Positions 25,894 to 35,342 of a DNA stretch of 49,195 nucleotides are shown piece after piece. Below the pieces are notes generated by a model that saw only the letters and a list, made by a program, of their open reading frames with translations, searched no databases and was not told where the DNA came from. Where the stretch lies: the NCBI GenBank assembly GCA_015232555.1, contig JADFZJ010000032.1, positions 1 through 49,195 of the forward strand, in the 5' to 3' direction. Position 1 is the first letter of the stretch. Every line of letters starts with the position of its first letter. Position numbers and translations under genes: made by a program. This stretch comes from Desulfamplus sp. (lineage in GTDB: Bacteria; Desulfobacterota; Desulfobacteria; Desulfobacterales; Desulfobacteraceae).

Positions 25894-27186
25894 CTAATCA
25901 TCAAAATTACCGGTTGTACCTTTGTCTGTCTGGATCAATCCACCTTTACGGAGAATCTCCTCTTTTGTCCAATCTTCGGGCTTTTCAATTCGTGTGCATT
26001 TGGGTCCTGGGTCTGCTGAGGCTGTCTGAATGATATCTTCAATCGCAAGAGGTGCAGTATCTTGTGCATTGAACACATTAGCAAGCATGTTAAAAATAAA
26101 ATTCTCGACATCTTTTGCCATGCGGTCTCGGATATCCTTGGGCTGGGCAAGAAAAATATTTTCAAATGGAAGGTTGAGCTTTTTAAAATCACCTGCCTTA
26201 AGCTTTTGCTTTTCTGCAACAGCAAGCATCTTTTTCCATGTCTGCTCACTCATACCTTTATCTGGCTGCTTGATAAAATCTCCATTACTGTCAAGAATCG
26301 CATTCCCAAAATCGTTCACCTCCACACCCCATGAGATCATCTGAAGTGCTGTAGCTACATTTGCCTTTGTAGTGCGGGTTTTTTGGGCAATCTGCATAAG
26401 TTTTTCAGAGCTATTGCCAGATGTTCCATGTTGGGCACCAGATACATTATATTTTGCCAACGCTTCATGTATCTGTTCCGTCAACTCTACATTAATTCCA
26501 GTACCGCTCTCTTCAATACCATGTGTTGTGCCATTATTCAAAGCGATCCAGTTTGGAAAGATATTGTGTGCATTTAGGCCTTGAATCAGAAAAAGTGCCT
26601 CTTCTGCGGTTGAAAGTCCAGATTTTCCTTTAATTTCACCAACTTCTGTTTCAAGTCCAGCCCAGTCAGGAACAAATGGTTTAAGTTCTAAATTGGCAAG
26701 CAGATTTTGAGCATCAGGCAGATGGGAAGCATCAATGGCAATTGATGTGATACCTGCATCAAAAAGGGAGGATATCTCAATTTTTGCCTGTGGAATCTCA
26801 TCAGGACTCTTAATACCAAAGTGATCTGCGTGAATTGCAACAGGAATTGTAATACCAAGTTCGTTGCAAAGAGCATCAACATGCCTCGAAATATTCCATA
26901 GACTCACAGGACAGTAGGCAGAAGTTCCGCCTTCTGAACGGGCAATCTCAATAATTATTGCAGCATTGGCACGCTGGGCAGCCATAAGAGCACCCTTGAG
27001 GACAAAGTGGTTTCTGCCATTAGCCGCAATAGTCATTGCTCTGCCTTTTTTGATCATTGCCCTGTCAATATATTTTCCGCTCACAATCAGGGCATGGGAG
27101 TTGGGAAAAAGTCTTTTAATATTATCAGGTCTACCTGCATCAAGAGCTTTCTGAAAATCCTTGTTGGTGATTGCACTGTGTGACAT
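25894..27186 (-). CDS. Class II fructose-bisphosphate aldolase family protein
   Basis: A 430-residue TIM-barrel aldolase, longer than the usual 280-360. Zinc and substrate motifs are VAIHADHFGIKSP (metal-binding His and base Asp-His), GLETEVGEIKGKSG (Glu of the ETE.G.IGG motif), LNNGTTHGIEESG (metal His) and SGAQHGTSGNSSEKL (substrate-binding and metal His). The start ATG follows AAGGAGGGGAT. It cleaves or forms fructose-1,6-bisphosphate in glycolysis or gluconeogenesis; given the divergence and length, a related sugar phosphate is possible. It is transcribed alone, divergently from tetR. Confidence 0.85.
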   Translation of the reverse strand: MSHSAITNKDFQKALDAGRPDNIKRLFPNSHALIVSGKYIDRAMIKKGRAMTIAANGRNHFVLKGALMAAQRANAAIIIEIARSEGGTSAYCPVSLWNISRHVDALCNELGITIPVAIHADHFGIKSPDEIPQAKIEISSLFDAGITSIAIDASHLPDAQNLLANLELKPFVPDWAGLETEVGEIKGKSGLSTAEEALFLIQGLNAHNIFPNWIALNNGTTHGIEESGTGINVELTEQIHEALAKYNVSGAQHGTSGNSSEKLMQIAQKTRTTKANVATALQMISWGVEVNDFGNAILDSNGDFIKQPDKGMSEQTWKKMLAVAEKQKLKAGDFKKLNLPFENIFLAQPKDIRDRMAKDVENFIFNMLANVFNAQDTAPLAIEDIIQTASADPGPKCTRIEKPEDWTKEEILRKGGLIQTDKGTTGNFDD

Positions 27187-27493
27187 ATCCCCTCCTTATT
27201 GTATGTATATAAATTTTATAGAACATGAGCAGCTTAACTGCAAATTGTTGTCTGTCGTTTTTACATGGAACTATTAAAAAATCAAGCAACTACATGAAAA
27301 AATCGGGGATATCTCCTAAAAAATAAGGCAAAAGCATCTAAATGAATATATCTTCATATTATTTTTTTTTTATTTTATAAGCATATCTATAATTAAATAT
27401 GCTTATATCCTCAATTACTATGTATATTAATTATTTGATTTTATTTTATAAATCTATTTTATATCATAATTTATAAAAAACTTTTTTAACCAC

Positions 27494-27521
27494 TTGACAC
27501 ATTCAAAAAAAATTTGATAAT
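27494..27521 (+). promoter_or_regulatory. Sigma-70 promoter of tetR
   Basis: TTGACA (27494-27499), a 16-base spacer and GATAAT (27516-27521) match the -35 and -10 consensus at 6/6 and 5/6. The operator below starts three bases after the -10. Confidence 0.65.
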
Positions 27522-27524
27522 GTA

Positions 27525-27542
27525 TGAATGATAATTCATTTA
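27525..27542. promoter_or_regulatory. FadR-like operator overlapping the tetR transcription start
   Basis: TGAATGA-TAAT-TCATTTA forms an inverted repeat (one mismatch) that closely resembles the TGAATGA-N4-TCATTCA operator bound by TetR-family FadR of Bacillus. It overlaps the expected +1 of the tetR promoter, implying autorepression. Confidence 0.55.
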
Positions 27543-27629
27543 CTAAAAGTTTAAGATCAATGGTAATAATAATTTTAAAGATCAAAATCTCTTTTATAAC
27601 AAAAGATCAGATTACAGGTGATGGGATAA

Positions 27630-28289
27630 TTGCAGAAAGAGAAGACAGATAAATATTACGCTATACTGGAGAGTGCTGGAACAATCTTTGCAAAACTCGG
27701 TTTTTATAAATCGACCATATCTCAGATTGCCACAGAGTCTGGTGTTGCTGATGGGACAATCTACCTCTATTTTAAAAACAAAGATGATATTCTCTATCAG
27801 TTCCTCAGATTTAAAACCACCACTTTTTTTGAAAAGATGAGACAGGCAATAGACGCATCTGAAACTGCCGAGTTAAAGCTGAGAAATTTAATCAGATGCC
27901 ATTTGCAGGAGTTTCAAAATGATATAAACATGGCGGTCATCTTTCAATCTGAAGTACGATATAGAAGAGATATTGCTCTTCATGTCAAAGATGTCTCTAA
28001 AATGTATTTAGAATTTCTGTCAGAAATAATTGAGCAGGGACAGATGGAAGGCACCTTGCGTCAGGACCTTTTTGTTGGCTTAGTAAAAAGGTTTGTTTTA
28101 GGTGCAGTTGAAGGAGTTATCAATACGTGGGTTAATGCTGACGGGAAATATGATCTTGTTGCTATGGCTGATCCTCTGGTTGACCTCTATCTGAATGGCA
28201 TTAAAAGCACTATAAACGGAACTAAAAGCCATACTAATGGAGCTAAAAGAAATACAAATGGAATAAATGAAGTGAAAATCAATGCATAG
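27630..28289 (+). CDS. TetR/AcrR family regulator, probably of fatty-acid/acyl-CoA oxidation (FadR-like)
   Basis: A 219-residue repressor. The N-terminal HTH reads AGTIFAKLGFYKSTISQIAT, then GVADGTIYLYFKNKDDILYQ, a textbook TetR motif; the C-domain resembles TetR_C of the FadR/YsiA group. The TTG start at 27630 follows AGGTGAT; there is no in-frame ATG nearby. The tail (from about residue 189) is a run of seven-residue repeats starting with Asn-Gly. It lies directly upstream of the electron-transfer-flavoprotein oxidoreductase operon, and operator-like dyads flank it on both sides. Ligand is likely an acyl-CoA by analogy. Confidence 0.85.
   Translation: MQKEKTDKYYAILESAGTIFAKLGFYKSTISQIATESGVADGTIYLYFKNKDDILYQFLRFKTTTFFEKMRQAIDASETAELKLRNLIRCHLQEFQNDINMAVIFQSEVRYRRDIALHVKDVSKMYLEFLSEIIEQGQMEGTLRQDLFVGLVKRFVLGAVEGVINTWVNADGKYDLVAMADPLVDLYLNGIKSTINGTKSHTNGAKRNTNGINEVKINA
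28194..28271. repeat. 21-bp tandem repeats in the 3' end of tetR
   Basis: Units begin at 28194, 28215, 28236 and (partial) 28257, each encoding Asn-Gly-x-Lys-x-x-x (NGIKSTI, NGTKSHT, NGAKRNT, NGINE). They append a polar tail to the repressor. Confidence 0.75.
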
Positions 28290-28379
28290 AATAAATACAA
28301 TATATAAGATGAATCATCTTTTCCCTTGACCTTTGAGATATTGTCAATTAAAGCCTTTAATCGTAAATAATCTGAATAT

Positions 28380-28393
28380 TGAATAAAGATTCA
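28380..28393. promoter_or_regulatory. Second operator-like dyad upstream of the Etf oxidoreductase operon
   Basis: TGAAT-AAAG-ATTCA is a perfect 5-bp dyad with the same half-sites and spacing as the core of the operator before tetR, 57 bases before the next start codon. It suggests the TetR-family protein also controls the downstream operon. Confidence 0.45.
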
Positions 28394-28449
28394 TTATTTA
28401 GTCTTAATCACTTTAATCAAATTTTATTAACTTTTTATGGAGTAACATC

Positions 28450-30519
28450 ATGTCACCGTTGATTGGACCAGCAAATTTCATGTTTTTTGACTTTTTCCCT
28501 GCTGCCATTCTGTCAGTTTTGATACCAGTGGTAGGGGTTGCACTTTTCACCTACATTATGGCAAGACGTATTGCCCCTTTAGTTCGTGCCGCACCAGATA
28601 ACAGGTTTAACAATATCCCTGAACGCATTAAAAACCTTCTTATCATCTGGCTTGCTCAGTGGAGACAACCCCGATATATGGTCGCTGGTGTATTGCATAT
28701 TGTTATTTTTGCAGGATTTTTAATACTCTCTATTCGTTCAACCTCTCTTGTTATAATTGGTATCTCAGATGGCTTTGTTCTGCCCGGTTTTGGCGGTGTA
28801 ATTGGAGATATTTACAATGTACTTAAGGATTATGCTGCAACTGCTGTTCTTGTGGCATGTATTATTGCTGCGGTCAGAAGAGGTGTTGTAAGACCCGCAA
28901 GATATGATGTCCCTGCAAAATATGGCAAGGATCATACAGCAGAGGCTGTTTTTGTTCTTGGTGTCATTTCAACTCTTATGATTTCAGAGAGTCTTTTTGA
29001 GGCTACTGAACTTGCTGCTGAAATGCAGCATACGGGACATGCAGAATTTTTAGCTCCCCTTTCACTTGTATGGATATTCAGAGGTATGGTATCTGGATTT
29101 GCTCAAAGTACTTTGCAGGGACTCCATCTTGTGATGTATTATATCCATGATCTCACATTTTTCTTTTTCTTATGCTTCCTTCCGATGGGTAAACATTTCC
29201 ATGTTATCACATCTATTTTCAATGTATTTTTCATGCGAGTTAAAAAAGGAAACATCAAGCCTGTCAAATATGGTGTCAATGCTGAAGAGCTTGACAACCT
29301 TGAGTCCCTTGGTGTCAAAAAACTTGAAGATTTTACATGGAAGCACATTCTTGATTTCTACTCATGTGCAGATTGCGGAAGATGTTCTGATCAGTGTCCT
29401 GCAAATGCAGTGGGAAGACCTTTATCTCCACGTTTCATAACCATCAAGGCAAGAGACCTGATATTTAAAAATTATCCTATTAAATCAGGTGAAATTTACA
29501 AAAGCAAACTTCTTGTTGAAGATATTTATACAGAAGACGAAATCTGGTCATGCACAACCTGCGGAGCTTGTGAGCAAGAGTGTCCACTTGGGATAGAGTA
29601 TATTGACAAGATTGTTGACTTAAGAAGAGGTATGGTTGACGAGGGAATGGTTCCACAGTCTCTCCAGAAACCGCTTAAAGCCCTTGAAAAACGTGGTAAT
29701 CCCTATGGAATCATGGAGAAAAAACGTTCAGACTGGTGTACAGAGAAAGAGTTTGCAGCAGAGTGCAGCGTAAAAATACTGGACGGCGGAGAAACAGCAG
29801 ATACTCTCTTCTTTGTTGACAGTATCACATCATTTGATGACAACATTAAAACCATAGCTAAAAATACCGCAAAAATCCTAACTCGTGCAGGTGTTGATTT
29901 TGGTATCCTTGGCAAGGCAGAAAAAGATAGCGGTAACGAGGTTATAAGGTTTGGTGAAGAGATGCTGTTCCAGAATCTCAAATCTCATAACACAGAGGCA
30001 ATTCTTGAGTCTGGCGTCAAACAGATTGTAACAGCAGACCCACACGCCTTTAATGCACTTAAAAATGACTATACAGGTCTTCCACCAGTCAAGCATGTAA
30101 GTCAGGTGATTACAGAAAAAATTAAAGCTGGTGCTTTGACCTTGAAAGAAGCTCAAGAACCAGAGAGTGTTTATGTTTATCATGATCCTTGCTACCTTGG
30201 ACGCCACAACGGTATTTACGAAGACCCAAGAGAGGCTCTTGATGCTATTAAAAACCTTAACCGTGTTGAGCTTGCAAAGAGCAGAGATCGCTCTTTCTGC
30301 TGTGGCGGTGGAGGACTTATGCTCTTCTATGAACCAGAAGAGGAGACCAGAATGGGAGTTCTTAGGGTAAAAATGGCTGCTGAAGCAGGTGCTACTGTTA
30401 TTATTACTGCCTGCCCGTTCTGCCTTGTAAATATTCAAGATGCTATCAAGGTTGCTGGTAAAGAGGGTGAAATGCGGGCAATGGATTTTACAGAGCTGAT
30501 AGCTCAGCACCTCGCTTAA
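28450..30519 (+). CDS. Membrane Fe-S oxidoreductase, Etf:menaquinone oxidoreductase-like (EMO)
   Basis: A 689-residue fusion. Residues about 10-270 hold a NarI-like membrane domain with several helices. Two [4Fe-4S] ferredoxin motifs follow: CADCGRCSDQCP (from about 305) and CTTCGACEQECP (from about 366). The C-terminal CCG domain is intact (HDPCYLGRHNG near 577, SFCCGGGG near 615, and ACPFCLVN). The preceding first CCG domain is degenerate: FFVDSITSFDD and GKAEKDSGNEV lack the expected Cys residues. The family passes electrons from acyl-CoA dehydrogenases through EtfAB to membrane menaquinone. The next two genes are etfB and etfA. A GGAG site precedes the ATG. Confidence 0.88.
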   Translation: MSPLIGPANFMFFDFFPAAILSVLIPVVGVALFTYIMARRIAPLVRAAPDNRFNNIPERIKNLLIIWLAQWRQPRYMVAGVLHIVIFAGFLILSIRSTSLVIIGISDGFVLPGFGGVIGDIYNVLKDYAATAVLVACIIAAVRRGVVRPARYDVPAKYGKDHTAEAVFVLGVISTLMISESLFEATELAAEMQHTGHAEFLAPLSLVWIFRGMVSGFAQSTLQGLHLVMYYIHDLTFFFFLCFLPMGKHFHVITSIFNVFFMRVKKGNIKPVKYGVNAEELDNLESLGVKKLEDFTWKHILDFYSCADCGRCSDQCPANAVGRPLSPRFITIKARDLIFKNYPIKSGEIYKSKLLVEDIYTEDEIWSCTTCGACEQECPLGIEYIDKIVDLRRGMVDEGMVPQSLQKPLKALEKRGNPYGIMEKKRSDWCTEKEFAAECSVKILDGGETADTLFFVDSITSFDDNIKTIAKNTAKILTRAGVDFGILGKAEKDSGNEVIRFGEEMLFQNLKSHNTEAILESGVKQIVTADPHAFNALKNDYTGLPPVKHVSQVITEKIKAGALTLKEAQEPESVYVYHDPCYLGRHNGIYEDPREALDAIKNLNRVELAKSRDRSFCCGGGGLMLFYEPEEETRMGVLRVKMAAEAGATVIITACPFCLVNIQDAIKVAGKEGEMRAMDFTELIAQHLA

Positions 30520-30582
30520 AATATTTAATATTGTTTTACGTATATTGGGTTTAAACATTTAAAAATTTATCTGGAGGTAACA

Positions 30583-31371
30583 ATGGAGATTTTGGTATGC
30601 GTCAAGCGTGTTCCGGATACTGCTGAAAACGAATTTCAGCTAAACAGTGCCGGCAACGACCTTGATCGTGATGATCTGGTTTATTCCGTGAATGAGTGGG
30701 ATAACTATGCAGTTGAAGAGGCAATTCAGATTGTTGACAGAGTTGGCGGTAATGTTACTGTGGTAACAGTTGGCGACAGCGAATCTGAAGAGGTTTTAAG
30801 ACGTGAGATGGCAATGGGTGCTAACAATGGCGTTCTTATGTCTGATGATGCTTTTGAAGGGTCAGATGGTAAAGGTATTGCCACAATTCTTGCTGGTGAG
30901 ATTAAGAAGGGAAAATATGACCTTGTTCTCACTGGTGCCCAAGCTGATGCTGCTGCTGGTCAGGTTGGCGGAATGTTGGCTGCAATGCTTGATCTTCCCT
31001 ATGCCTCATTGGTCAACAAAATTGAGATTGAGGGCAGCAAACTTAAAATAGGAAGAGAGATTGAGGGCGGAAATCAGGAGATGAATGAAATTGAACTTCC
31101 CTGCGTGCTTTCAATCCAGACTGGTATTAATGAACCACGTTATGTTGGTATTCGTGGTATCAGAAAAGTTGCTCAAGTTGAAATTCCTGTAAAAGATGCT
31201 GCTGCACTTGGTGTTGATCCAGCCTCTGTTGGTGACGCTGGGGCAAAGGTAAAAAGAGTTGATTATTTTGTGCCTGTTCTTGGTGACGGTGCAGAGATGC
31301 TTGAAGGCTCAACAGATGAGATCATTGCACAGCTCATTGAAAGAATCAAAAGCAAGGGAGGACTCGCATAA
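30583..31371 (+). CDS. etfB: Electron transfer flavoprotein beta subunit
   Basis: A 262-residue EtfB with MEILVCVKRVPDTAENEFQL, SVNEWDNYAVEEAIQIVDR, VTVVTVGD and the AMP/FAD-binding LVLTGAQADAAAGQVGGMLA, ending in the conserved RYVGIRGIRKVAQVE. It forms the heterodimer with EtfA and carries electrons from acyl-CoA dehydrogenases. Whether it bifurcates cannot be judged here. A GGAGGT site lies before the ATG; the stop overlaps the etfA start (TAATG). Confidence 0.95.
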   Translation: MEILVCVKRVPDTAENEFQLNSAGNDLDRDDLVYSVNEWDNYAVEEAIQIVDRVGGNVTVVTVGDSESEEVLRREMAMGANNGVLMSDDAFEGSDGKGIATILAGEIKKGKYDLVLTGAQADAAAGQVGGMLAAMLDLPYASLVNKIEIEGSKLKIGREIEGGNQEMNEIELPCVLSIQTGINEPRYVGIRGIRKVAQVEIPVKDAAALGVDPASVGDAGAKVKRVDYFVPVLGDGAEMLEGSTDEIIAQLIERIKSKGGLA

Positions 31372-32333
31372 TGACACAGATATATGTTTATGTTACACAT
31401 AAAGGTGGCGTTGCCGATGATATTGCATCAGAATTTATCGCAGCCGCAAAAAAAATTGATACTGGTGCAACTGTAACAGCAGTTGTTACTGGTTCTGGTG
31501 CTGACCTTGATAAAATTGCACAGTCTCTTACATCAAAATATGCAGAAGTAATTAAAATCAGTGATCCAGCTCTTGCCTATCCAAACGCTGAAGTAATTCG
31601 CAAAGCTCTTTGCAATGTGCTTGATAAATCTGCCATTCTTCTTGCCCCGCATGACACACTTGGCATGGATCTCTGCCCTGGACTTTCAATAAAAATGGAT
31701 TCAGCATTTGCTGCTGATGTTGTTGATTTTGAGGGAATTGATGGCGGTAAACTAAAACTTGTTCGTCAGGAATTGGGCGGAGCAGTAAGCACTCATGTAA
31801 CCTGTGATATTTCCAATGGTGCAGTAATCACAATTCGTCCAGGTGCATTTGCTGCTGCTGATGCTTCTGCAAGCGGAAAGGTAACTGACAAGCCTGCTGG
31901 CGATCTTGCGGTAAAAAGACGTTTTCTTGAGGTTGTTCAAGCTGAAGTTGGTGATGTTGATATTACCAAATCTGACGTTCTTGTCTCTGTTGGTCGCGGT
32001 ATTCAGGAGCAGGAAAATATTGCTATTGCTGAAGAGCTTGCCGAGGCAATGGGTGCGGTTGTGTCTTGCTCAAGACCTATTGTTGATGCAAAATGGCTTG
32101 AAAAAGGGCGTCAGGTTGGAACATCAGGCAAGACTGTTAAACCTAAAGTCTATATGGCTATGGGTATCAGCGGATCATTCCAGCACATGGGCGGAGTAAA
32201 AGGCAATCCCTATATAGTTGCTGTAAACAAGAATCCTAAAGCCCCTATTTTTCAGGTGGCGGATGTTGGTATTGTTGCTGATATTCTTGAGTTTATGCCA
32301 GCTCTTACAGAGGCAATCAAAGATTTAAAGTAA
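31371..32333 (+). CDS. etfA: Electron transfer flavoprotein alpha subunit
   Basis: A 320-residue EtfA. The C-terminal FAD domain has DVLVSVGRGIQEQENI, AEAMGAVVSCSRPIVDAKWL, RQVGTSGKTVKPKVYMAMGI, SGSFQHMGGVKG and IVAVNKNPKAPIFQVADVGI, the diagnostic FAD-binding signature. The N-terminal domain (residues 1-190) has the usual alpha/beta fold. The gene overlaps etfB by one base and is followed by a strong terminator, closing the operon. Confidence 0.95.
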   Translation: MTQIYVYVTHKGGVADDIASEFIAAAKKIDTGATVTAVVTGSGADLDKIAQSLTSKYAEVIKISDPALAYPNAEVIRKALCNVLDKSAILLAPHDTLGMDLCPGLSIKMDSAFAADVVDFEGIDGGKLKLVRQELGGAVSTHVTCDISNGAVITIRPGAFAAADASASGKVTDKPAGDLAVKRRFLEVVQAEVGDVDITKSDVLVSVGRGIQEQENIAIAEELAEAMGAVVSCSRPIVDAKWLEKGRQVGTSGKTVKPKVYMAMGISGSFQHMGGVKGNPYIVAVNKNPKAPIFQVADVGIVADILEFMPALTEAIKDLK

Positions 32334-32361
32334 ACTAATACCCTTATAAGAGTAGTTGATT

Positions 32362-32399
32362 AAGGTTATGTATCTATTTCTGATACATAACCTTTTTTT
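32362..32399 (+). terminator. Rho-independent terminator of the etf operon
   Basis: A perfect 13-bp stem (AAGGTTATGTATC with GATACATAACCTT) separated by seven bases and followed by a T-run, 28 bases after the etfA stop. Confidence 0.88.
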
Positions 32400-32561
32400 G
32401 TTTGTGTATATCTGTTGCAAAAAAAATGATTTTTTTGTAGTTTAATTTATTATTCAGGTTAGATTAAACTATCTGTTCAGATTAAATTAAACTATTTTTT
32501 ATGTTAAGTTGAATTATTTAATACTGAGATACACATACAATTATGAAAAGGAGCATTAATT

Positions 32562-33479
32562 ATGAGACTTTTGACCCGTTCAGATTTTGATGGTTTAGGA
32601 TGTGCAGCACTTCTCAAAGAAAAAGGTGTAATTGATGATATAAAATTCGTTCACCCAAAAGATATTCAGGACAATAAAATTGAGGTAACCCAAGATGATA
32701 TTCTTGCTAATATCCCTTATGTCGAAGGATGCGGTTTATGGTTTGATCACCACTCAAGCGAGATAGAGAGACAAGCCTATGGTCAATATAATGGTATAAG
32801 TGATCCTTCTGCTCCGAGTGCTGCCCGTGTCATTTACGAATATTATGGAGGGGAGAAGATATTTAATAATGCTCATCTTAATGATCTTGTAAGGGCGGTT
32901 GATAAGGCAGATTCAGGCAGCTTTACATCAGATGAGATTCTCAATCCTAAAGGGTGGGATTTGCTCTCATTTGTTATGGACCCGAGAACAGGACTTGGCA
33001 GATACCGTGATTATCGAATCAGCAACTACCAGCTTATGATGGATATGATTGAATACTGCCGCCAAAAAAGTGTTGAGGAGATTCTTGAGATTGAGGATGT
33101 TAAAGAGAGAACTCGCCGTTATTTTCAGCAGGACAGCCTGTTTAAAGAGATGATACAGGCAAACACCACCATAAAAGGCAATCTCATTGTGCTTGATTTG
33201 AGAAATCAGGAAGAGATATACACAGGCAACCGTTTTATCCTCTATAGCCTTTATCCCAAGCAAAATGTCTCAATTCAGGTTGTCTGGGGATTTCAGCGTC
33301 AAAATATTGTTATGACCTGCGGATATAGTATTATAAATAAAAGCTGTAATATTGATATCGGTTCATTGATGCTTAAATATGGCGGTGGCGGGCACAAAAA
33401 GGTTGGAACATGTCAAATTCCAATTGAAAAGGCAGATGGTGTTCTTGAAGAGCTTATTGAGCAGATGCAGGAGAAATGA
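32562..33479 (+). CDS. DHH-family phosphoesterase (exopolyphosphatase/NrnA-like)
   Basis: A 305-residue protein with LTRSDFDGLGCAALLK (Asp metal ligands), LWFDHHSSEIE (DHH motif), RAVDKADSGSF and the C-terminal DHHA1 motif KYGGGGHKKVGTCQI. Family members hydrolyse phosphodiesters of short RNA, cyclic dinucleotides, or polyphosphate; the substrate cannot be told. It is a single-gene unit with its own AAGGAG site, between two terminators. It lies about 8 kb from the polyphosphate operon, so a link with polyphosphate is only a possibility. Confidence 0.85.
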   Translation: MRLLTRSDFDGLGCAALLKEKGVIDDIKFVHPKDIQDNKIEVTQDDILANIPYVEGCGLWFDHHSSEIERQAYGQYNGISDPSAPSAARVIYEYYGGEKIFNNAHLNDLVRAVDKADSGSFTSDEILNPKGWDLLSFVMDPRTGLGRYRDYRISNYQLMMDMIEYCRQKSVEEILEIEDVKERTRRYFQQDSLFKEMIQANTTIKGNLIVLDLRNQEEIYTGNRFILYSLYPKQNVSIQVVWGFQRQNIVMTCGYSIINKSCNIDIGSLMLKYGGGGHKKVGTCQIPIEKADGVLEELIEQMQEK

Positions 33480-33485
33480 AATAAT

Positions 33486-33526
33486 AATAAGGGTGGCATA
33501 AATTTTATTTGTAAGCCACCCTTATT
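33486..33526. terminator. Bidirectional terminator between the DHH gene and the chemoreceptor
   Basis: AATAAGGGTGGC and GCCACCCTTATT are perfect 12-bp arms around a 17-base loop, A-rich on one side and T-rich on the other, positioned between convergent genes. Confidence 0.85.
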
Positions 33527-33543
33527 GTTATTGTTGTCTCTTT

Positions 33544-35262
33544 TTAAATCTTAAACCTGCTTACAGTTGACTTCATTTTCTCTGATATCTCAAAAAGCTC
33601 CTGCGATTTGCTGTTCAAGGTAGTGCTGTTTTTAGACATATCTTGAGCAGAACGATTTACATCTGAAATATCTCTTGCAATATCTTCTGACACAGCCGAA
33701 GTTTGGGATACATTTTCATTTACCTCGCTTATACCTTGAGATGCCTGCATTACATTTTGAGCAATTTCACGAGTAGTTCTTGACTGCTCATCTACAGATA
33801 TTGCAATTTCAGATACAGTTTTATTTACGTTGTTGATAACAGTTGATATCTCTTCAATATCTTTTACAGTCTCCATAGTTGATTTTTGAATATCATCAAT
33901 CATCTGCTTGATTTCGCTTGTGGCATCTGATGTCTGTTTTGCAAGGTCTTTTATCTCGTTGGCAACAACTGCAAATCCCTTGCCTGCCTCGCCTGCTCTT
34001 GCTGCCTCAATAGTTGCATTTAAAGCCAAAAGATTGGTCTGCTCAGAAATTGTGCTGATTGCCTCTGTAACTTTACCAATCTGAGTGGCAGCCCGTCCTA
34101 ATTTATCAACCCTTTCTGAAGCTGTAATTGCCTGCTTGACAGCTTTATCTGTAATTTCTCGAGCCTTATCAGAGTTGCGTGAGATCTCATTTATATTGCG
34201 TGTAATATCTTCTGCTGAATTTGCAACAATCCCAATGTTTGTTGAAGCCTGTTCCATAGCAGCAGCTACAGAATTCATGTTGGCACTCATCTCTTCAGCA
34301 GCTACAGCTACAGTATTTGCGTTCATTGATGTTTTTTCAGAGCCTGAAGAGAGTGAGTCTGCAATTTTTTGAATTCCGCTTGATGAGTTTAGAAGAGTCT
34401 GGCTGTTATCAGCGATATCAGCGATCATTTTTCTTAAATTTGCAGCCATGCTGTTAAGGTTGGCTGACATCTCACCAAACTCATCTTTGGAATCTGAGTC
34501 AATTGAACCTGTCAAATCGCCTTTTGATATGGCATTGATAAACGAACTTGATTTTTCAAGTGGTTTGATAACATTCATCCTGACTAATAACCAAACAAAC
34601 ATACTGATTATAACTAAAATAAGCACTGTCCATAGAAAAATACTTTTTTGTGCTTCCCAAACAGCCTGCTTTGCCTCTTCAAGAGAACCTATTATTTCAA
34701 ATGCACCGTGAATTTCCCCCTCTCTCCACCCCTCCATTATTCCGCCCGTAGGGTCTGCCTTGCCTTTAGGATCGCCGTGACAAAAAAGACACTCTTTGGT
34801 CAGGCGCACTGGCTTGAAATAACGAATCTGATCCTCTTCAACTACAATTTTCTCCTCAAGTTTCTGCTCTTCCAGCTCTTTTAATATTGCAGCTTCGAGC
34901 TCGGTTGGCTCATTTTCAGGATTTCTTGGGCTAAACTTAGGAACCCTGAACTGATATCCTGCTTTTTCTGCGTTTATTTTTGCCATGTGAATTGCTGTTA
35001 TGACTGGGACAGCTTCTACAATATTAGACTTATCCAGTTCACTGAGTGGCTTTATGATGCCTTGATTAAGTTTATTTGCCATCTCATTTCGCCCAGCTTC
35101 AGCCATTAGAACCACAGCACGACTCTTTTCAATAGTTGATTTCTCTGCCCACTCTTTAATATGGTTTATATCTTGAAATGCAAGAATAAGAGCCACAACA
35201 AGCGGTCCCATCAACACGATTCCAAAAATTTTCCATTTAATACTCAAATTCCTAAAGCCCAT
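33544..35262 (-). CDS. Methyl-accepting chemotaxis protein with haem-c (Tll0287/DUF3365-like) sensor
   Basis: A 572-residue chemoreceptor. An N-terminal membrane helix (about 11-28) leads into a periplasmic domain ending in [18 protein letters not shown], a CxxCH haem-c site (about residue 157) of the Tll0287-like DUF3365 fold. After a second helix (about 207-226) come a HAMP domain ([20 protein letters not shown]) and the long MCP signalling coiled coil with the tip [20 protein letters not shown]. It probably senses redox state or a gas. AAGGAGAG precedes the start. No cheA/cheW is present. Confidence 0.9.
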   Translation of the reverse strand: MGFRNLSIKWKIFGIVLMGPLVVALILAFQDINHIKEWAEKSTIEKSRAVVLMAEAGRNEMANKLNQGIIKPLSELDKSNIVEAVPVITAIHMAKINAEKAGYQFRVPKFSPRNPENEPTELEAAILKELEEQKLEEKIVVEEDQIRYFKPVRLTKECLFCHGDPKGKADPTGGIMEGWREGEIHGAFEIIGSLEEAKQAVWEAQKSIFLWTVLILVIISMFVWLLVRMNVIKPLEKSSSFINAISKGDLTGSIDSDSKDEFGEMSANLNSMAANLRKMIADIADNSQTLLNSSSGIQKIADSLSSGSEKTSMNANTVAVAAEEMSANMNSVAAAMEQASTNIGIVANSAEDITRNINEISRNSDKAREITDKAVKQAITASERVDKLGRAATQIGKVTEAISTISEQTNLLALNATIEAARAGEAGKGFAVVANEIKDLAKQTSDATSEIKQMIDDIQKSTMETVKDIEEISTVINNVNKTVSEIAISVDEQSRTTREIAQNVMQASQGISEVNENVSQTSAVSEDIARDISDVNRSAQDMSKNSTTLNSKSQELFEISEKMKSTVSRFKI

Positions 35263-35342
35263 CTATTTGCTCTCCTTGTGTTAAATTGTTATTTTATTTC
35301 ACATTGGTTAAGGATAAAAATTTATCCATACTTATTTTTGAT

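Larger units (their letters stand above)
27187..27629. other. 443-base divergent intergenic region between the aldolase and tetR
   Basis: Very AT-rich. It contains a strong sigma-70 promoter and a FadR-like operator on the tetR side (listed separately). An imperfect dyad AAGCATAT...ATATGCTT lies near 27377-27405. No gene is visible. Confidence 0.6.

Noticed and set aside
28306-28320. AAGATGA-A-TCATCTT dyad after tetR as a terminator
   Set aside because: The full dyad leaves a one-base loop and the shorter stem is only five A/T-rich pairs with a poor T-run; weak at best.
29878-30558. 226-residue minus-strand open frame
   Set aside because: It lies opposite the conserved CCG domain of the Etf oxidoreductase, whose motifs prove the plus strand; a shadow.
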